The translations under genes were made by a program, and so were the position numbers. Below are positions 1 through 9,629 of a stretch of DNA of 50,743 nt, in pieces. Location: assembly GCA_002730975.1 (NCBI GenBank), contig PCBO01000050.1, forward strand, positions 6,347 through 57,089, read 5' to 3'. Under the pieces are notes generated by a model that made no database searches, had not been told where the DNA came from, and was given only the letters and a program-made list of their open reading frames with translations. Source of the DNA: Opitutia bacterium. GTDB lineage: Bacteria; Verrucomicrobiota; Verrucomicrobiia; Opitutales; Seribacteraceae. Position 1 is the stretch's first letter; each line of letters begins with the position of its first letter.

Positions 1-361
1 TGGAATCAGAAGGTGAAGTCGCTTCCTTAGCGCGATCATCTGTCTCTTGCTTTTCTAATCGTTCCCGATCAATATCTTGCTTGCTTTTAACAATTGGCGC
101 GTTGGCGGGAGTCTCCTCTTTTGAAGATTTCGCCTTGCCGCTTTCTTCATTTTTTTCATCCGAATCAGTGACATCTGCATCCGATTCATCAACCGTATCG
201 GATTTAGCGGGCTTAAGTTCTTCAATGAGTGACTCAGCCGTAATGTTATCAATAGAGCTCGATGCACTTTTGATTTCGTAGCCCCGATCGACGAGTAAAG
301 CTACAAGCTCCTTGCTCGTAATGCCGACTTCCTTGGCGATAGCATGTACACGAAAACTCAT
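1..361 (-). CDS. infB: Translation initiation factor IF-2, N-terminal part (runs off the window)
   Basis: Only the first 120 codons are present; the gene continues beyond base 1 of the window. The minus-strand ATG is at 361-359, and the product begins MSFRVHAIAKEVGITSKELV, which matches the IF2_N helical domain at the start of bacterial IF-2. After about residue 50 the chain becomes acidic and rich in Ser, Lys and Glu, as expected of the long disordered linker before the GTPase domain, which lies outside the window. It sits 62 bases downstream of nusA on the same strand, the usual nusA-infB order, so it is probably cotranscribed. IF-2 is the GTPase that places initiator tRNA on the 30S subunit and joins the subunits. 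The call rests on the N-terminal domain plus synteny. Confidence 0.9.
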   Translation of the reverse strand, partial: MSFRVHAIAKEVGITSKELVALLVDRGYEIKSASSSIDNITAESLIEELKPAKSDTVDESDADVTDSDEKNEESGKAKSSKEETPANAPIVKSKQDIDRERLEKQETDDRAKEATSPSDS

Positions 362-423
362 TTAGCAGAAGCGAGACGCATTACATTCGGTTGATAAAAA
401 ATCTAGTTTCGACAACATTCCAG

Positions 424-1743
424 CTAGGCGGAAACTTCGCCTTCCTCGGTTCCCTCTACTTCGGCAGGGTTTTCCTCGGGTACGTCAGCGACGTCTTCGG
501 ATGTTTCATCATTGGAAGAAGCAACTTTATCCAAAATTCCATTGGCTTCTTCCGCAGTGAAGCCAAGTCCCACCAAGTCATCTGATGTTACTCCCTCAAA
601 AGCTTCTGGACTGACGAGACCCAAGGCAACCAAACGATCTGCCAACTCAAATTCTACGCCGACTGCCGTAAGGGCTTGTGCAGCCTGAGCCTTGCGCTCA
701 TCAAAACCAACTTCTTTGACCTCGACTTTTCCGATGTCGAGTTTCCATCCCAAGAGGCGAGAGGTAAGGCGAGCGTTAATCCCTTTTCGTCCAATGGCAA
801 TCGAGAGATCATCTTCTTCCACCTCGAAATACATACGGCGTTTGTCACGATCCAATTTCACGTTCTTGGGAACTGCAGGTTTGAGGGCTTCAGCAAGTAA
901 CTCGATGGGATCTTCGAACCAACGCACGATATCTACTTTTTCACCGTTCAATTCGCGAACAATGCTTTTGACTCTTGCTCCTCTGGCACCCACGCAGGCA
1001 CCTACGGGATCCACCTTGGGATCGGTGCTTTTAACGCAAACCTTGGTTCTGTATCCTGGTTCGCGAGCCATCGCTGCGAGTACAACCGTTCCATCGGCGA
1101 TTTCATTAACTTCTACATCGAAAATTTTGCGAATGAAGCTCATGCTCGAACGACTAAGAACCAATTCGGGACCACGCCCTTGGGCTTCAAGTTTAAGGAG
1201 CAAACAACGCACGCGTTCGCCCGCAACCCAGTCTTCGCCGGGTACTCGCTCCCGCCAAGGCAAAACTGCTTCGGCTTTACCTACTTCGACAATCAAATCA
1301 CCCCTCTCGCGACGGCGTACGATTCCCGAAACTAAGTTACCAACCTGATCCTTGAACTCATCGTAAATGTGTTCTTTTTCAAATTGACGCAAGCGTTGTT
1401 TGATTGCTTGCTCAGCCGTTTTTGCAGCAATGCGACCAAGGTATGAAGGATCGATTTCACGCTCTACGAATTCACCTACTTTAGGTTCTTCCGCGTACAA
1501 GCGGGCTTTGTCGACGTGAATCTCAGTAACGGTATCGGAAACCGACTCGACAACTAAAAGTTGCGTCCAAGCCTTCATCGTTCCTGTTTTCGGATTTATT
1601 TCAACCCGAAGGTCGCCCGAACCGTTAACTCCGCGTTCAGCAGCTGCCTTTACGGCACTTTCAATCGTGGCGATCATGTCTTCACGACTGATCCCCTTTT
1701 CCTTCTCCATGTATTCAAGGACGGCGAGTATTTCGCTGCTCAT
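424..1743 (-). CDS. nusA: Transcription termination/antitermination protein NusA
   Basis: 439 residues with the standard NusA layout: N-terminal RNA-polymerase-binding domain (about 1-125), S1 domain (about 133-200), KH1 with the GARG loop near residue 252, KH2 with the GRKG loop near residue 318, then a short helix-hairpin-helix-like region (about 355-410) and an acidic tail. NusA binds RNA polymerase and nascent RNA and modulates pausing, termination and antitermination. E. coli NusA (495 residues) has two acidic repeats at the C-terminus; here there is at most one such unit followed by a Glu-rich tail, as in many other phyla. It is the first gene of a minus-strand unit leading into infB. 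The usual upstream partner rimP is absent; leuB diverges instead. A promoter and an intrinsic terminator lie in its leader and suggest attenuation. Confidence 0.97.
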   Translation of the reverse strand: MSSEILAVLEYMEKEKGISREDMIATIESAVKAAAERGVNGSGDLRVEINPKTGTMKAWTQLLVVESVSDTVTEIHVDKARLYAEEPKVGEFVEREIDPSYLGRIAAKTAEQAIKQRLRQFEKEHIYDEFKDQVGNLVSGIVRRRERGDLIVEVGKAEAVLPWRERVPGEDWVAGERVRCLLLKLEAQGRGPELVLSRSSMSFIRKIFDVEVNEIADGTVVLAAMAREPGYRTKVCVKSTDPKVDPVGACVGARGARVKSIVRELNGEKVDIVRWFEDPIELLAEALKPAVPKNVKLDRDKRRMYFEVEEDDLSIAIGRKGINARLTSRLLGWKLDIGKVEVKEVGFDERKAQAAQALTAVGVEFELADRLVALGLVSPEAFEGVTSDDLVGLGFTAEEANGILDKVASSNDETSEDVADVPEENPAEVEGTEEGEVSA

Positions 1744-1780
1744 GGTCGAAAGTTGGTTTTATTTATAAGAGGTTATTAAG

Positions 1781-1816
1781 AAAAAAAAAGAGCGGCTGTG
1801 CCCGCTCCTCTCTTTT
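1781..1816 (-). terminator. Intrinsic terminator inside the nusA leader (possible attenuator)
   Basis: Read on the minus strand, a hairpin with core arms GAGCGG and CCGCTC (1807-1802 and 1795-1790, six-base loop) is followed directly by nine T. The purine-rich bases before the hairpin can pair with the T-run and extend the stem. No minus-strand gene lies upstream that would need terminating, because leuB diverges. The element therefore falls between the nusA promoter and the nusA start codon, the arrangement of an attenuator. The hairpin is seen directly; its regulatory role is inferred. Confidence 0.72.
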
Positions 1817-1843
1817 AAGATGAGACTGTATTGATGATGTTGT

Positions 1844-1872
1844 ACTAAATCTTTAATCACCGTTTTTGTCAA
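1844..1872 (-). promoter_or_regulatory. Sigma-70-type promoter for nusA-infB
   Basis: On the minus strand a perfect -35 box TTGACA (1872-1867) is followed after 17 bases by TTTAGT (1849-1844), a four-of-six -10 box. Transcription would start near 1837, giving a leader of about 95 bases that contains the terminator hairpin at 1816-1781. Confidence 0.65.
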
Positions 1873-1954
1873 TGCTATCCTGCGAGTACAAGGCACTTCG
1901 GTTTTATCCTTTCCGTAAATACGCCGAACTGGTATTTTAAGTTCTTTTTTTTAG

Positions 1955-3064
<1,110 letters not shown>

Positions 3065-3097
3065 GTTATTCCTTTCATCCACTCGCCTCTAAATAAA

Positions 3098-5779
3098 ATG
3101 ACGTCGGAAGAAATTCGCCAGTCCTTTTTTGACTTCTTCGCCGGCAAAGCCCACGAAGTTGTGTCTTCTGCGTCCCTCATGCCGGAATCTCCGAACTTAT
3201 TATTTACCAATGCGGGTATGAATCAATTCGTGCCCTACTTTCTCGGCGATCGAAAGGCTCCCTATCCGCGTGCTGCCGATACACAAAAATGCATTCGGGC
3301 GGGGGGAAAGCACAACGACCTCGAGGACGTCGGTCTGGATACGTACCATCACACCTACTTCGAGATGCTCGGCAACTGGTCCTTTGGCGATTATTTCAAG
3401 ACCGAGGCGATAGAATGGGCATGGGAACTCCTGACCGAAGTATGGCTATTTCCAAAGGAACGCCTTTACGCCACCGTTTACAATCCGGGAGAAGGGGAAC
3501 CCGCTGATTTCGACCAAGACGCACATGACCTCTGGACTGTCATTTTCGAAAAGGAAGGGCTCGACCCGACCGTTCATGTTATCAACGGGGGCAAGAAAGA
3601 TAATTTCTGGATGATGGGCGAGACGGGTCCCTGCGGGCCTTGCAGCGAACTTCATATCGATTTAACGCCGGAGGGAGACACCGCCGGTCAACTCGTCAAC
3701 GCAGACTCCAATCTCTGCATTGAAATCTGGAACTTGGTCTTCATTCAGTTCAACGCCGACAAGGAAGGTGGTTTCTCCCCACTAGCGGCCAAGCATGTCG
3801 ACACGGGCATGGGATTCGAGCGCGTTGCCGCTGCAATACAAAGCACGAACGGATTCAGCGATTTCTCGAAAACCGTATCCAATTACGACACCGACGTCTT
3901 TCGCCCGCTTTTCGATGAATTAGAAAAACTCTCGGGAAAAACCTATTCCTCCTCTATCCCCGTAGGACCGGCGCGCTCCGAACAAGAAGAAGTGGATATC
4001 GCTTTTCGCGTAATCGGCGATCACCTTCGAGCACTCTCTTTTTCAATTTCAGACGGTATTATGCCTGGCAATTCCGATCGGAACTACGTTCTTCGGCGTA
4101 TCCTTCGTCGAGCCATTCGTTACGGTCGCAACCTAGGTTTTTCGGAACCCTTCTTCCACAAACTGGTCGGCGTACTGGTGGAACAAATGGGTGGTGTGTT
4201 TCCTGAACTCATAAATCGTCGCGAACTGATCGAGAAGACTCTTCTTTCTGAGGAGGAATCCTTTAACAGGACCCTTGACCGCGGCATAGAACTCTTTCGC
4301 CGGGAAAGTGAGCAGCTCGGCGATGAAAAGGAAATTTCGGGGGAATTTGCTTTCCGTCTGTACGACACTTACGGCTTTCCACTTGATCTCACACAGTTAA
4401 TGGCTCGCGAAAGAGGCCTTTCGGTTGATCAAGAAGGATTCGACCTAGAGATGGAAATGCAACGCACCCGCGCTCGTGAGGCTCACAAGACTGTCGAAAT
4501 CAAGGTGAAGGCAGACGGGGATGATGCTCAAGCCACTAAGTTCCTTGGCTACGAACGCGAAAACCTCACGGGTTTTTCCGCAAACTGTCAAGGCTTGGTT
4601 CGGGACGGCGACAACGCGTATTTAATCTTCGACCAAAGCCCTTTTTATGCCGAAATGGGCGGACAAGTCGGAGATTCGGGAACCGTCGAAATCGGTGGCG
4701 AAACCTTGCCCGTTGGTAAGGTGAGCAAGGATGTCGCAGGGCGATTCCTGCACCCCGTGAAAGATGACTTTTCTTCAGATCCAATCGGCCAATCTGCAGT
4801 CCTGAACGTCGACCTCAACAGACGCCTTTCCATTCAACGGCATCATACCGCTACTCATGTCTTGCACTGGGCTCTGCGCAAGGTCCTTGGTGACCATGTT
4901 CGTCAAGCAGGTTCGCTCGTAGAGCCCAGTCGCCTGCGTTTCGACTTTTCCCATTTCGAAGGAGTCAACTCGGCCCAAATCGAGGAAATCGAAGGACTCG
5001 CTAACGAGAACCTTCTCATTAACGATGCCGTCGAATCCGTTGAAATATCCTACGCTGAAAAGCCCGATGACATCGTGGCTTTCTTCGGCGACAAGTACGG
5101 GGACGTCGTGCGGGTTGTGGACCTTGGTGGGTGGAGCAAGGAATTATGTGGTGGCACGCACGTTCAGTCCGCCGGAGAAATCGGTTTTATCAAAATAATC
5201 AGTGAATCGGCCATCGCAGCGGGCACTCGTCGGATCGACGCCGTTGCCGGTTCCGATGCGTACGCCCTCGCAAATGAACGCTTTCACCAGTTCGCATCCA
5301 TCAGCCAAAAACTCGCCTGCAAACCGGAAGAGGTTTTCGAACGAATAGTCTCCCTTCAGGCAAAGAACAAGGAACTTGAAAAAAACCTCCGAGCTCATCA
5401 GCAGAAAGGACAAGCCAATCTTGCCGACGAACTGATCGCCAAAGCTGTCGACAGCGATGGTATTCGCTTCGTCAAGGCAATCGTGCGCGAAGTCGCAGGC
5501 AACGATCTTCGTGGCCTTGTCGTCCGGGTGAGCAAGGCTACCGCTCCTTCTGTGACGCTCCTCGTTTCTATTGCAGGCGAGAAAGCCACAATGATCTGCA
5601 TATCCTCCGACGAAGCTATCGCCAAGGGTCATAAGGCGGGTGAAATCCTTCGCGATCTCGCCACCCTTTTCGGAGGAAAGGGAGGGGGGAAGCCTGATTT
5701 TGCCATGGGCGGCGCTCCCGCCGGAGCCGATCCTGAAAAAAACCTCGCAGACTTCGCTTTCCCGTCTCAATATTCGTGA
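3098..5779 (+). CDS. alaS: Alanyl-tRNA synthetase
   Basis: 893 residues, full length for bacterial AlaRS. It charges tRNA-Ala with alanine and clears mischarged Ser and Gly. The class II catalytic domain is at the N-terminus (motif 2 region around TYFEMLGNWSFGDYFK). The editing domain carries zinc/editing residues HxxxH near 583-587 and CGGTH near residue 684. The C-Ala domain follows, with a coiled-coil stretch around residues 740-775 and a Gly-rich segment near the end. Its stop codon overlaps the GTG start of the SNF2 helicase (GTGA at 5776-5779), which suggests translational coupling of the two. Confidence 0.97.
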   Translation: MTSEEIRQSFFDFFAGKAHEVVSSASLMPESPNLLFTNAGMNQFVPYFLGDRKAPYPRAADTQKCIRAGGKHNDLEDVGLDTYHHTYFEMLGNWSFGDYFKTEAIEWAWELLTEVWLFPKERLYATVYNPGEGEPADFDQDAHDLWTVIFEKEGLDPTVHVINGGKKDNFWMMGETGPCGPCSELHIDLTPEGDTAGQLVNADSNLCIEIWNLVFIQFNADKEGGFSPLAAKHVDTGMGFERVAAAIQSTNGFSDFSKTVSNYDTDVFRPLFDELEKLSGKTYSSSIPVGPARSEQEEVDIAFRVIGDHLRALSFSISDGIMPGNSDRNYVLRRILRRAIRYGRNLGFSEPFFHKLVGVLVEQMGGVFPELINRRELIEKTLLSEEESFNRTLDRGIELFRRESEQLGDEKEISGEFAFRLYDTYGFPLDLTQLMARERGLSVDQEGFDLEMEMQRTRAREAHKTVEIKVKADGDDAQATKFLGYERENLTGFSANCQGLVRDGDNAYLIFDQSPFYAEMGGQVGDSGTVEIGGETLPVGKVSKDVAGRFLHPVKDDFSSDPIGQSAVLNVDLNRRLSIQRHHTATHVLHWALRKVLGDHVRQAGSLVEPSRLRFDFSHFEGVNSAQIEEIEGLANENLLINDAVESVEISYAEKPDDIVAFFGDKYGDVVRVVDLGGWSKELCGGTHVQSAGEIGFIKIISESAIAAGTRRIDAVAGSDAYALANERFHQFASISQKLACKPEEVFERIVSLQAKNKELEKNLRAHQQKGQANLADELIAKAVDSDGIRFVKAIVREVAGNDLRGLVVRVSKATAPSVTLLVSIAGEKATMICISSDEAIAKGHKAGEILRDLATLFGGKGGGKPDFAMGGAPAGADPEKNLADFAFPSQYS

Positions 5780-8259
5780 AGCTCAGGCTAGTCCTGCCCC
5801 CCACCCTCGCAGCAAGCGCAGAACGGGACTCCATACCCACTAAGCTCGAACTAGACCCCGGAACGGGCAAAGGCCTCACCCCCGAAAAAGCGGGACCCAC
5901 AGGGCTCGCTGGACTTTCCGATTCTGAACGAGCCGCCGCCTTCGTCATGGCCCAATGGTGCGGCGGGGAATTGTCCTCTCTTCTCCACTTAAGCAAAAAG
6001 CACTTAGCCGAGCTTCTAAAAATGCTTCGCGGTATTTCCTGCTTCTACTTTGCCCACAAGCCGCAGGATGCAATCCCATGGGATGATGGCGATCTGCTTG
6101 GCGTATCTCAATTCCTGCCCAAGGAAAAGGCAACCACCGGCTCCAACACGGGGGCTCCTCCCTCAGGTATTTCTGAAGAAAATGAAGAAATCTCTCCCAT
6201 TCGAGACGAAACATGGGCGAATTACGAGGGTCGTCCCATCGAGGTGGAAGGGTCTACCGAGTACCTCATGATAACCTTACCGTCCGACGAGCATCCCGCC
6301 TACAAGTCGACTCTTCGCCTTCTGCGAGAGGAGAACTTTTTGCGCGATCGACAAAATCGTCGCTGGTGGTGGCTTCGCGGTCGTGAAAAGACTCTCGATT
6401 TCCTGGCCGAACACAAGGACACTCTCGAACTCGACTTCGACGCCACTTTCACTGACAACTTCCACCAGCACACTAAAAGCATTCGCGAGGCCAGCGTTCG
6501 TACCGAGGCCAAGGAGAAGGATGGCATGGCAGAGGTACAAGTCACCATTCGGGCTGGTGATGCTCCTGAAAACCTGATCGAGCAAGCTCTGGCGATGGGC
6601 AGCAACCACGTCGAGTCCGGCGGCAAGGTTTATTTGCTGGGTAGAAAAATGCTCCAAAAAGCCCATGCTCTCCAGCGTAGCTTAGCGGGAACTCCCGAGG
6701 CTCCGCTCTTGCGGAAGGGTACTTATCACCTACCCACTGAGCAAACCGCAGAAAGCGAAGAAATTCTGGTGGAATTAGATCCCAAGTTCAAACCGCCCGA
6801 AGCATGGAAAAGCCGGGCAACGGCTCTCCGTGATCTCGATAAGTTGGAACCACCTCCCCTTTCGAAGGAACTGGAAGACGTCCTGAGACCCTATCAAAAA
6901 ATCGGCGTCGGCTGGATGCTACATCTCTTTCGGCACAAACTCGGTGGCATCCTCGCCGATGAAATGGGCCTTGGGAAAACCATCCAGACACTGGTCGTAC
7001 TTTCCTGCCTCAAGAAAAGAAAAGTCACCTTCGACGATTCCGTTTCTACCTCGCTCGTGGTTTGCCCAGCATCACTCGTCGAAAATTGGCGACGGGAAGC
7101 CGAACGATTTTGCCCCGAACTTTCTGTTTTCGTTCACCATGGTTCCAAAAGGATGAAGGCAGTCGAGGAATTTACAAAATGGGATCTCGTCATCACCTCC
7201 TACGGAACCCTTGTCAGGGATGAGAGCCTGTTTGCTTCGGCTTCGCTTTTGTGCGTGATCGGGGACGAGGCTCAAAACCTAAAGAACCGCCGCACTCGCA
7301 ACGCCAAGTCTCTAGCTTCCCTTTCCTCTCGCGGGCGATTTCTCCTTACCGGTACTCCCGTGGAAAACAGCCTGAACGACCTCCTGTCCCTCACCGCATT
7401 CCTCATGCCGGGCGCCCTCCATCCGATTCCCTCATCTTCGCGAGGAGACGAGCGCACTTGGCACGAAAAACGTTTTCTTGCTCAAGCTGCGCCCTACATA
7501 CTGCGGCGAAGCAAGAAAATTGTAGCACCCGAACTTCCAGACAAGATCGAACAAGTGGTCTATGTCGACATGACTCCTGAGCAGGCCAAAACCTACGCAT
7601 CTGCCAAGGCGGGCGCCGAAAAGGAAATCGTAGCCATGGAAGAAGCGGGCGTTCCCGAGGGCCAGCTTCGTATGAAGACTCTAACGCAGCTGCTGCGGCT
7701 TCGCCAAACCTGTTGCGATCCCCGCTTGCTCGACGACAAACTAGAACCCGGAGACTCAGCAAAACTCGCGGCTTTCCGGGAAATCCTGCACGGTGCGATG
7801 GACGCTGGAAACCGCATTCTTCTCTTTTCGCAGTTCACCTCTCTGCTGGCCTTGGTCCGTGCGGAAATGGAAGCGGAATCGATTCCTCACTGTTACCTCG
7901 ATGGTTCGTCCAGAGATCGCATGGCGCAGGTCGACCGTTTTCAAGGCGACGAATCCGTTCCCATTTTCCTCATATCTCTCAAAGCGGGGGGGACGGGACT
8001 GAATCTCACCGGGGCCGACCTAGTGATCCACTTCGACCCATGGTGGAATCCCGCCGCCGAGGCTCAGGCGACCGACCGCGCTCACCGCATAGGCCAAACC
8101 AAGACAGTGCAAGTCTACAAGCTGATCGTGGCTGATTCGGTGGAAGAAAACGTGCTTCGACTACAGACCGGAAAAAGAAAGCTTCTAAGCGAAGTTTTCG
8201 AAGCGGGAGAAGCGGCTAACGCCTCCATCTCCATGGCTGATCTGAAAGCTCTGATCTGA
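5776..8259 (+). CDS. SNF2/SWI2-family DEAD-like helicase
   Basis: 827 residues. The C-terminal half is a complete SNF2 motor: Walker A DEMGLGKT (about 395-402), Walker B DEAQ (497-500), the TGTP motif III, then the second RecA-like lobe with SLKAGGTGLNLTGAD and motif VI QATDRAHRIGQ (764-774). DEAQ is common in bacterial SNF2 proteins, so the motor looks active. The N-terminal 370 residues are not recognisable to me and probably bind nucleic acid or a partner; there is no obvious SWIM zinc motif. Such proteins translocate on duplex DNA and remodel protein-DNA complexes or remove stalled polymerase; the substrate here is unknown. It starts with GTG overlapping the alaS stop, so it is read from the alaS message. 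Confidence 0.93.
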   Translation: MKLRLVLPPTLAASAERDSIPTKLELDPGTGKGLTPEKAGPTGLAGLSDSERAAAFVMAQWCGGELSSLLHLSKKHLAELLKMLRGISCFYFAHKPQDAIPWDDGDLLGVSQFLPKEKATTGSNTGAPPSGISEENEEISPIRDETWANYEGRPIEVEGSTEYLMITLPSDEHPAYKSTLRLLREENFLRDRQNRRWWWLRGREKTLDFLAEHKDTLELDFDATFTDNFHQHTKSIREASVRTEAKEKDGMAEVQVTIRAGDAPENLIEQALAMGSNHVESGGKVYLLGRKMLQKAHALQRSLAGTPEAPLLRKGTYHLPTEQTAESEEILVELDPKFKPPEAWKSRATALRDLDKLEPPPLSKELEDVLRPYQKIGVGWMLHLFRHKLGGILADEMGLGKTIQTLVVLSCLKKRKVTFDDSVSTSLVVCPASLVENWRREAERFCPELSVFVHHGSKRMKAVEEFTKWDLVITSYGTLVRDESLFASASLLCVIGDEAQNLKNRRTRNAKSLASLSSRGRFLLTGTPVENSLNDLLSLTAFLMPGALHPIPSSSRGDERTWHEKRFLAQAAPYILRRSKKIVAPELPDKIEQVVYVDMTPEQAKTYASAKAGAEKEIVAMEEAGVPEGQLRMKTLTQLLRLRQTCCDPRLLDDKLEPGDSAKLAAFREILHGAMDAGNRILLFSQFTSLLALVRAEMEAESIPHCYLDGSSRDRMAQVDRFQGDESVPIFLISLKAGGTGLNLTGADLVIHFDPWWNPAAEAQATDRAHRIGQTKTVQVYKLIVADSVEENVLRLQTGKRKLLSEVFEAGEAANASISMADLKALI

Positions 8260-8299
8260 AAGGAAATCTAGTTTTACAGCTGAGAAATTCTGAATAATT

Positions 8300-9460
8300 A
8301 TGTACTTGTTTAAATGCCTCCTCTTTTTTCTTTTGGTTTTTAGCTTTATTTCCAAGTGCTACCTTCAAGCTGAATCTGACTCTGTTTTCTCTGTTGCCGC
8401 CAGTGACTTGACCAATGGAAAAATCACTTTTACCGCACATGCCGCTGTCGACTCTTTGTTCAGCGTGGAGATTCATTTGACGCACCTGGAGAACCTCCGC
8501 CCCTCCAAGGAAGGGCAACTGATCTTCAATTTAAATGGCAATGGTTCCACTACCCTCATGACTTTAGATCAAATCGAGGTGGGCGGCGGTTGGAGTTATC
8601 GCTGGAGCTATTGGTGGAACTATGGATTTTCAGGTGATAATCAGGACTCCAATTATACCTACAGAATTCCTTACGCTTCCAAGGATGCTTTTACCGTAGG
8701 CCAAGGTTACATGGGGTCATGGAGCCATGAGGGTACTTATGCTATCGACTGGTTCATGCCGGTGGGAACGACCCTGTACGCAGCTAGAGCAGGAAAGGTG
8801 GTCAACTTGAAGGAAGACTCCGACGAAGGAGGAGCTGAAAAGTCATTCATTGACAAGGTCAATTACGTAACCATCGGACATTTGGACGGAAGCAAAGCCG
8901 ACTACCTGCACTTACAGCAAAACGGAGCTCTCGTACAGATAGGCGACACAGTGAAAATCGGAGACCCCATCGGCATTTCGGGAAATACGGGATGGTCCAC
9001 GGAACCTCACCTGCATTTCCAAGTCTTTCACCAAACGGACCCCCTTACCTCGACTACGGTCCCCACTACATTCTTGGACAAAGACGGAAATCAGATTTCT
9101 ATTGAGGAAGGAGGTTTCTACTACGGCAGCGGCGATCTTGAATTTTCGACGAAGTCCTTCGTGAATGCAAATGCAGTCATCGAATCTGTCTCCGGGTGGA
9201 GCGCAAGCCCTTGGTTTGGAAACTTTTTCACTTCGGCTACGAACTGGATTTACCATGAATCCTTGGAATGGCTTTATCCCGTGGACACGGCACAAGGTGG
9301 AGTATGGCTATACCATCCGAATTGGAATTGGCTTTGGACGAGCAAGAAAAGCTACCCATGGCTCTACAGTCACGAAAAGAAAAACTGGATCTATTACAAA
9401 TCACCAAAAGGTCTTTACGATTATTCTCGAGGTAATTGGTCCACCCTTGACGAACTGTGA
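8300..9460 (+). CDS. Secreted M23-type peptidase with tryptophan-rich C-terminal module
   Basis: 386 residues. A signal peptide fills about residues 1-24. The M23 (lysostaphin/LytM) zinc endopeptidase domain spans about 125-250: H143 and D150 in a YAIDWFMPVGTTLYAARAG-type segment, H204 in YLHL, and the PHLHF motif (H237, H239). All metal and catalytic positions are present, so it should cut peptidoglycan cross-bridges or other peptides outside the cytoplasm. Residues 298-383 form a separate module full of Trp and Tyr (WFGNF, WIYH, WLY, WLWT, WIYY) that recurs at the end of the large cadherin-like protein near 18.5 kb. I do not recognise this module; binding or sorting at the cell surface is a guess. 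Confidence 0.88.
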   Translation: MYLFKCLLFFLLVFSFISKCYLQAESDSVFSVAASDLTNGKITFTAHAAVDSLFSVEIHLTHLENLRPSKEGQLIFNLNGNGSTTLMTLDQIEVGGGWSYRWSYWWNYGFSGDNQDSNYTYRIPYASKDAFTVGQGYMGSWSHEGTYAIDWFMPVGTTLYAARAGKVVNLKEDSDEGGAEKSFIDKVNYVTIGHLDGSKADYLHLQQNGALVQIGDTVKIGDPIGISGNTGWSTEPHLHFQVFHQTDPLTSTTVPTTFLDKDGNQISIEEGGFYYGSGDLEFSTKSFVNANAVIESVSGWSASPWFGNFFTSATNWIYHESLEWLYPVDTAQGGVWLYHPNWNWLWTSKKSYPWLYSHEKKNWIYYKSPKGLYDYSRGNWSTLDEL

Positions 9461-9629
9461 GATGAAAATCGACTACTCTGCATCTCAGTTTTTTGCGATT
9501 GGACGATGTTCAAAACCGTTTTTGATTCCTAAATAAAACGAGCTCATTTGAGGCCATTCCTTTGCCCTTGAAAAACGGGTCTTATTCTGACAAAATGGGT
9601 TTTGTATATTCCATTAACCCGTTCGATTC

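Noticed and set aside
692-1348. 218-codon plus-strand frame opposite nusA
   Set aside because: It lies wholly inside nusA, whose domains are complete; the Ser/Arg/Thr-rich product is typical of a shadow frame.
5144-5770. 208-codon minus-strand frame opposite the end of alaS
   Set aside because: It overlaps the conserved editing and C-Ala domains and shows no protein-family features.
7258-7275. DEAQ instead of DEAH in the SNF2 helicase as a defect
   Set aside because: DEAQ is a usual form in bacterial SNF2 proteins, so it is not a sign of inactivity.
9575-9623. Known riboswitch or T-box in front of ilvB
   Set aside because: Only a seven-base inverted repeat is visible; no conserved riboswitch or T-box sequence was found.
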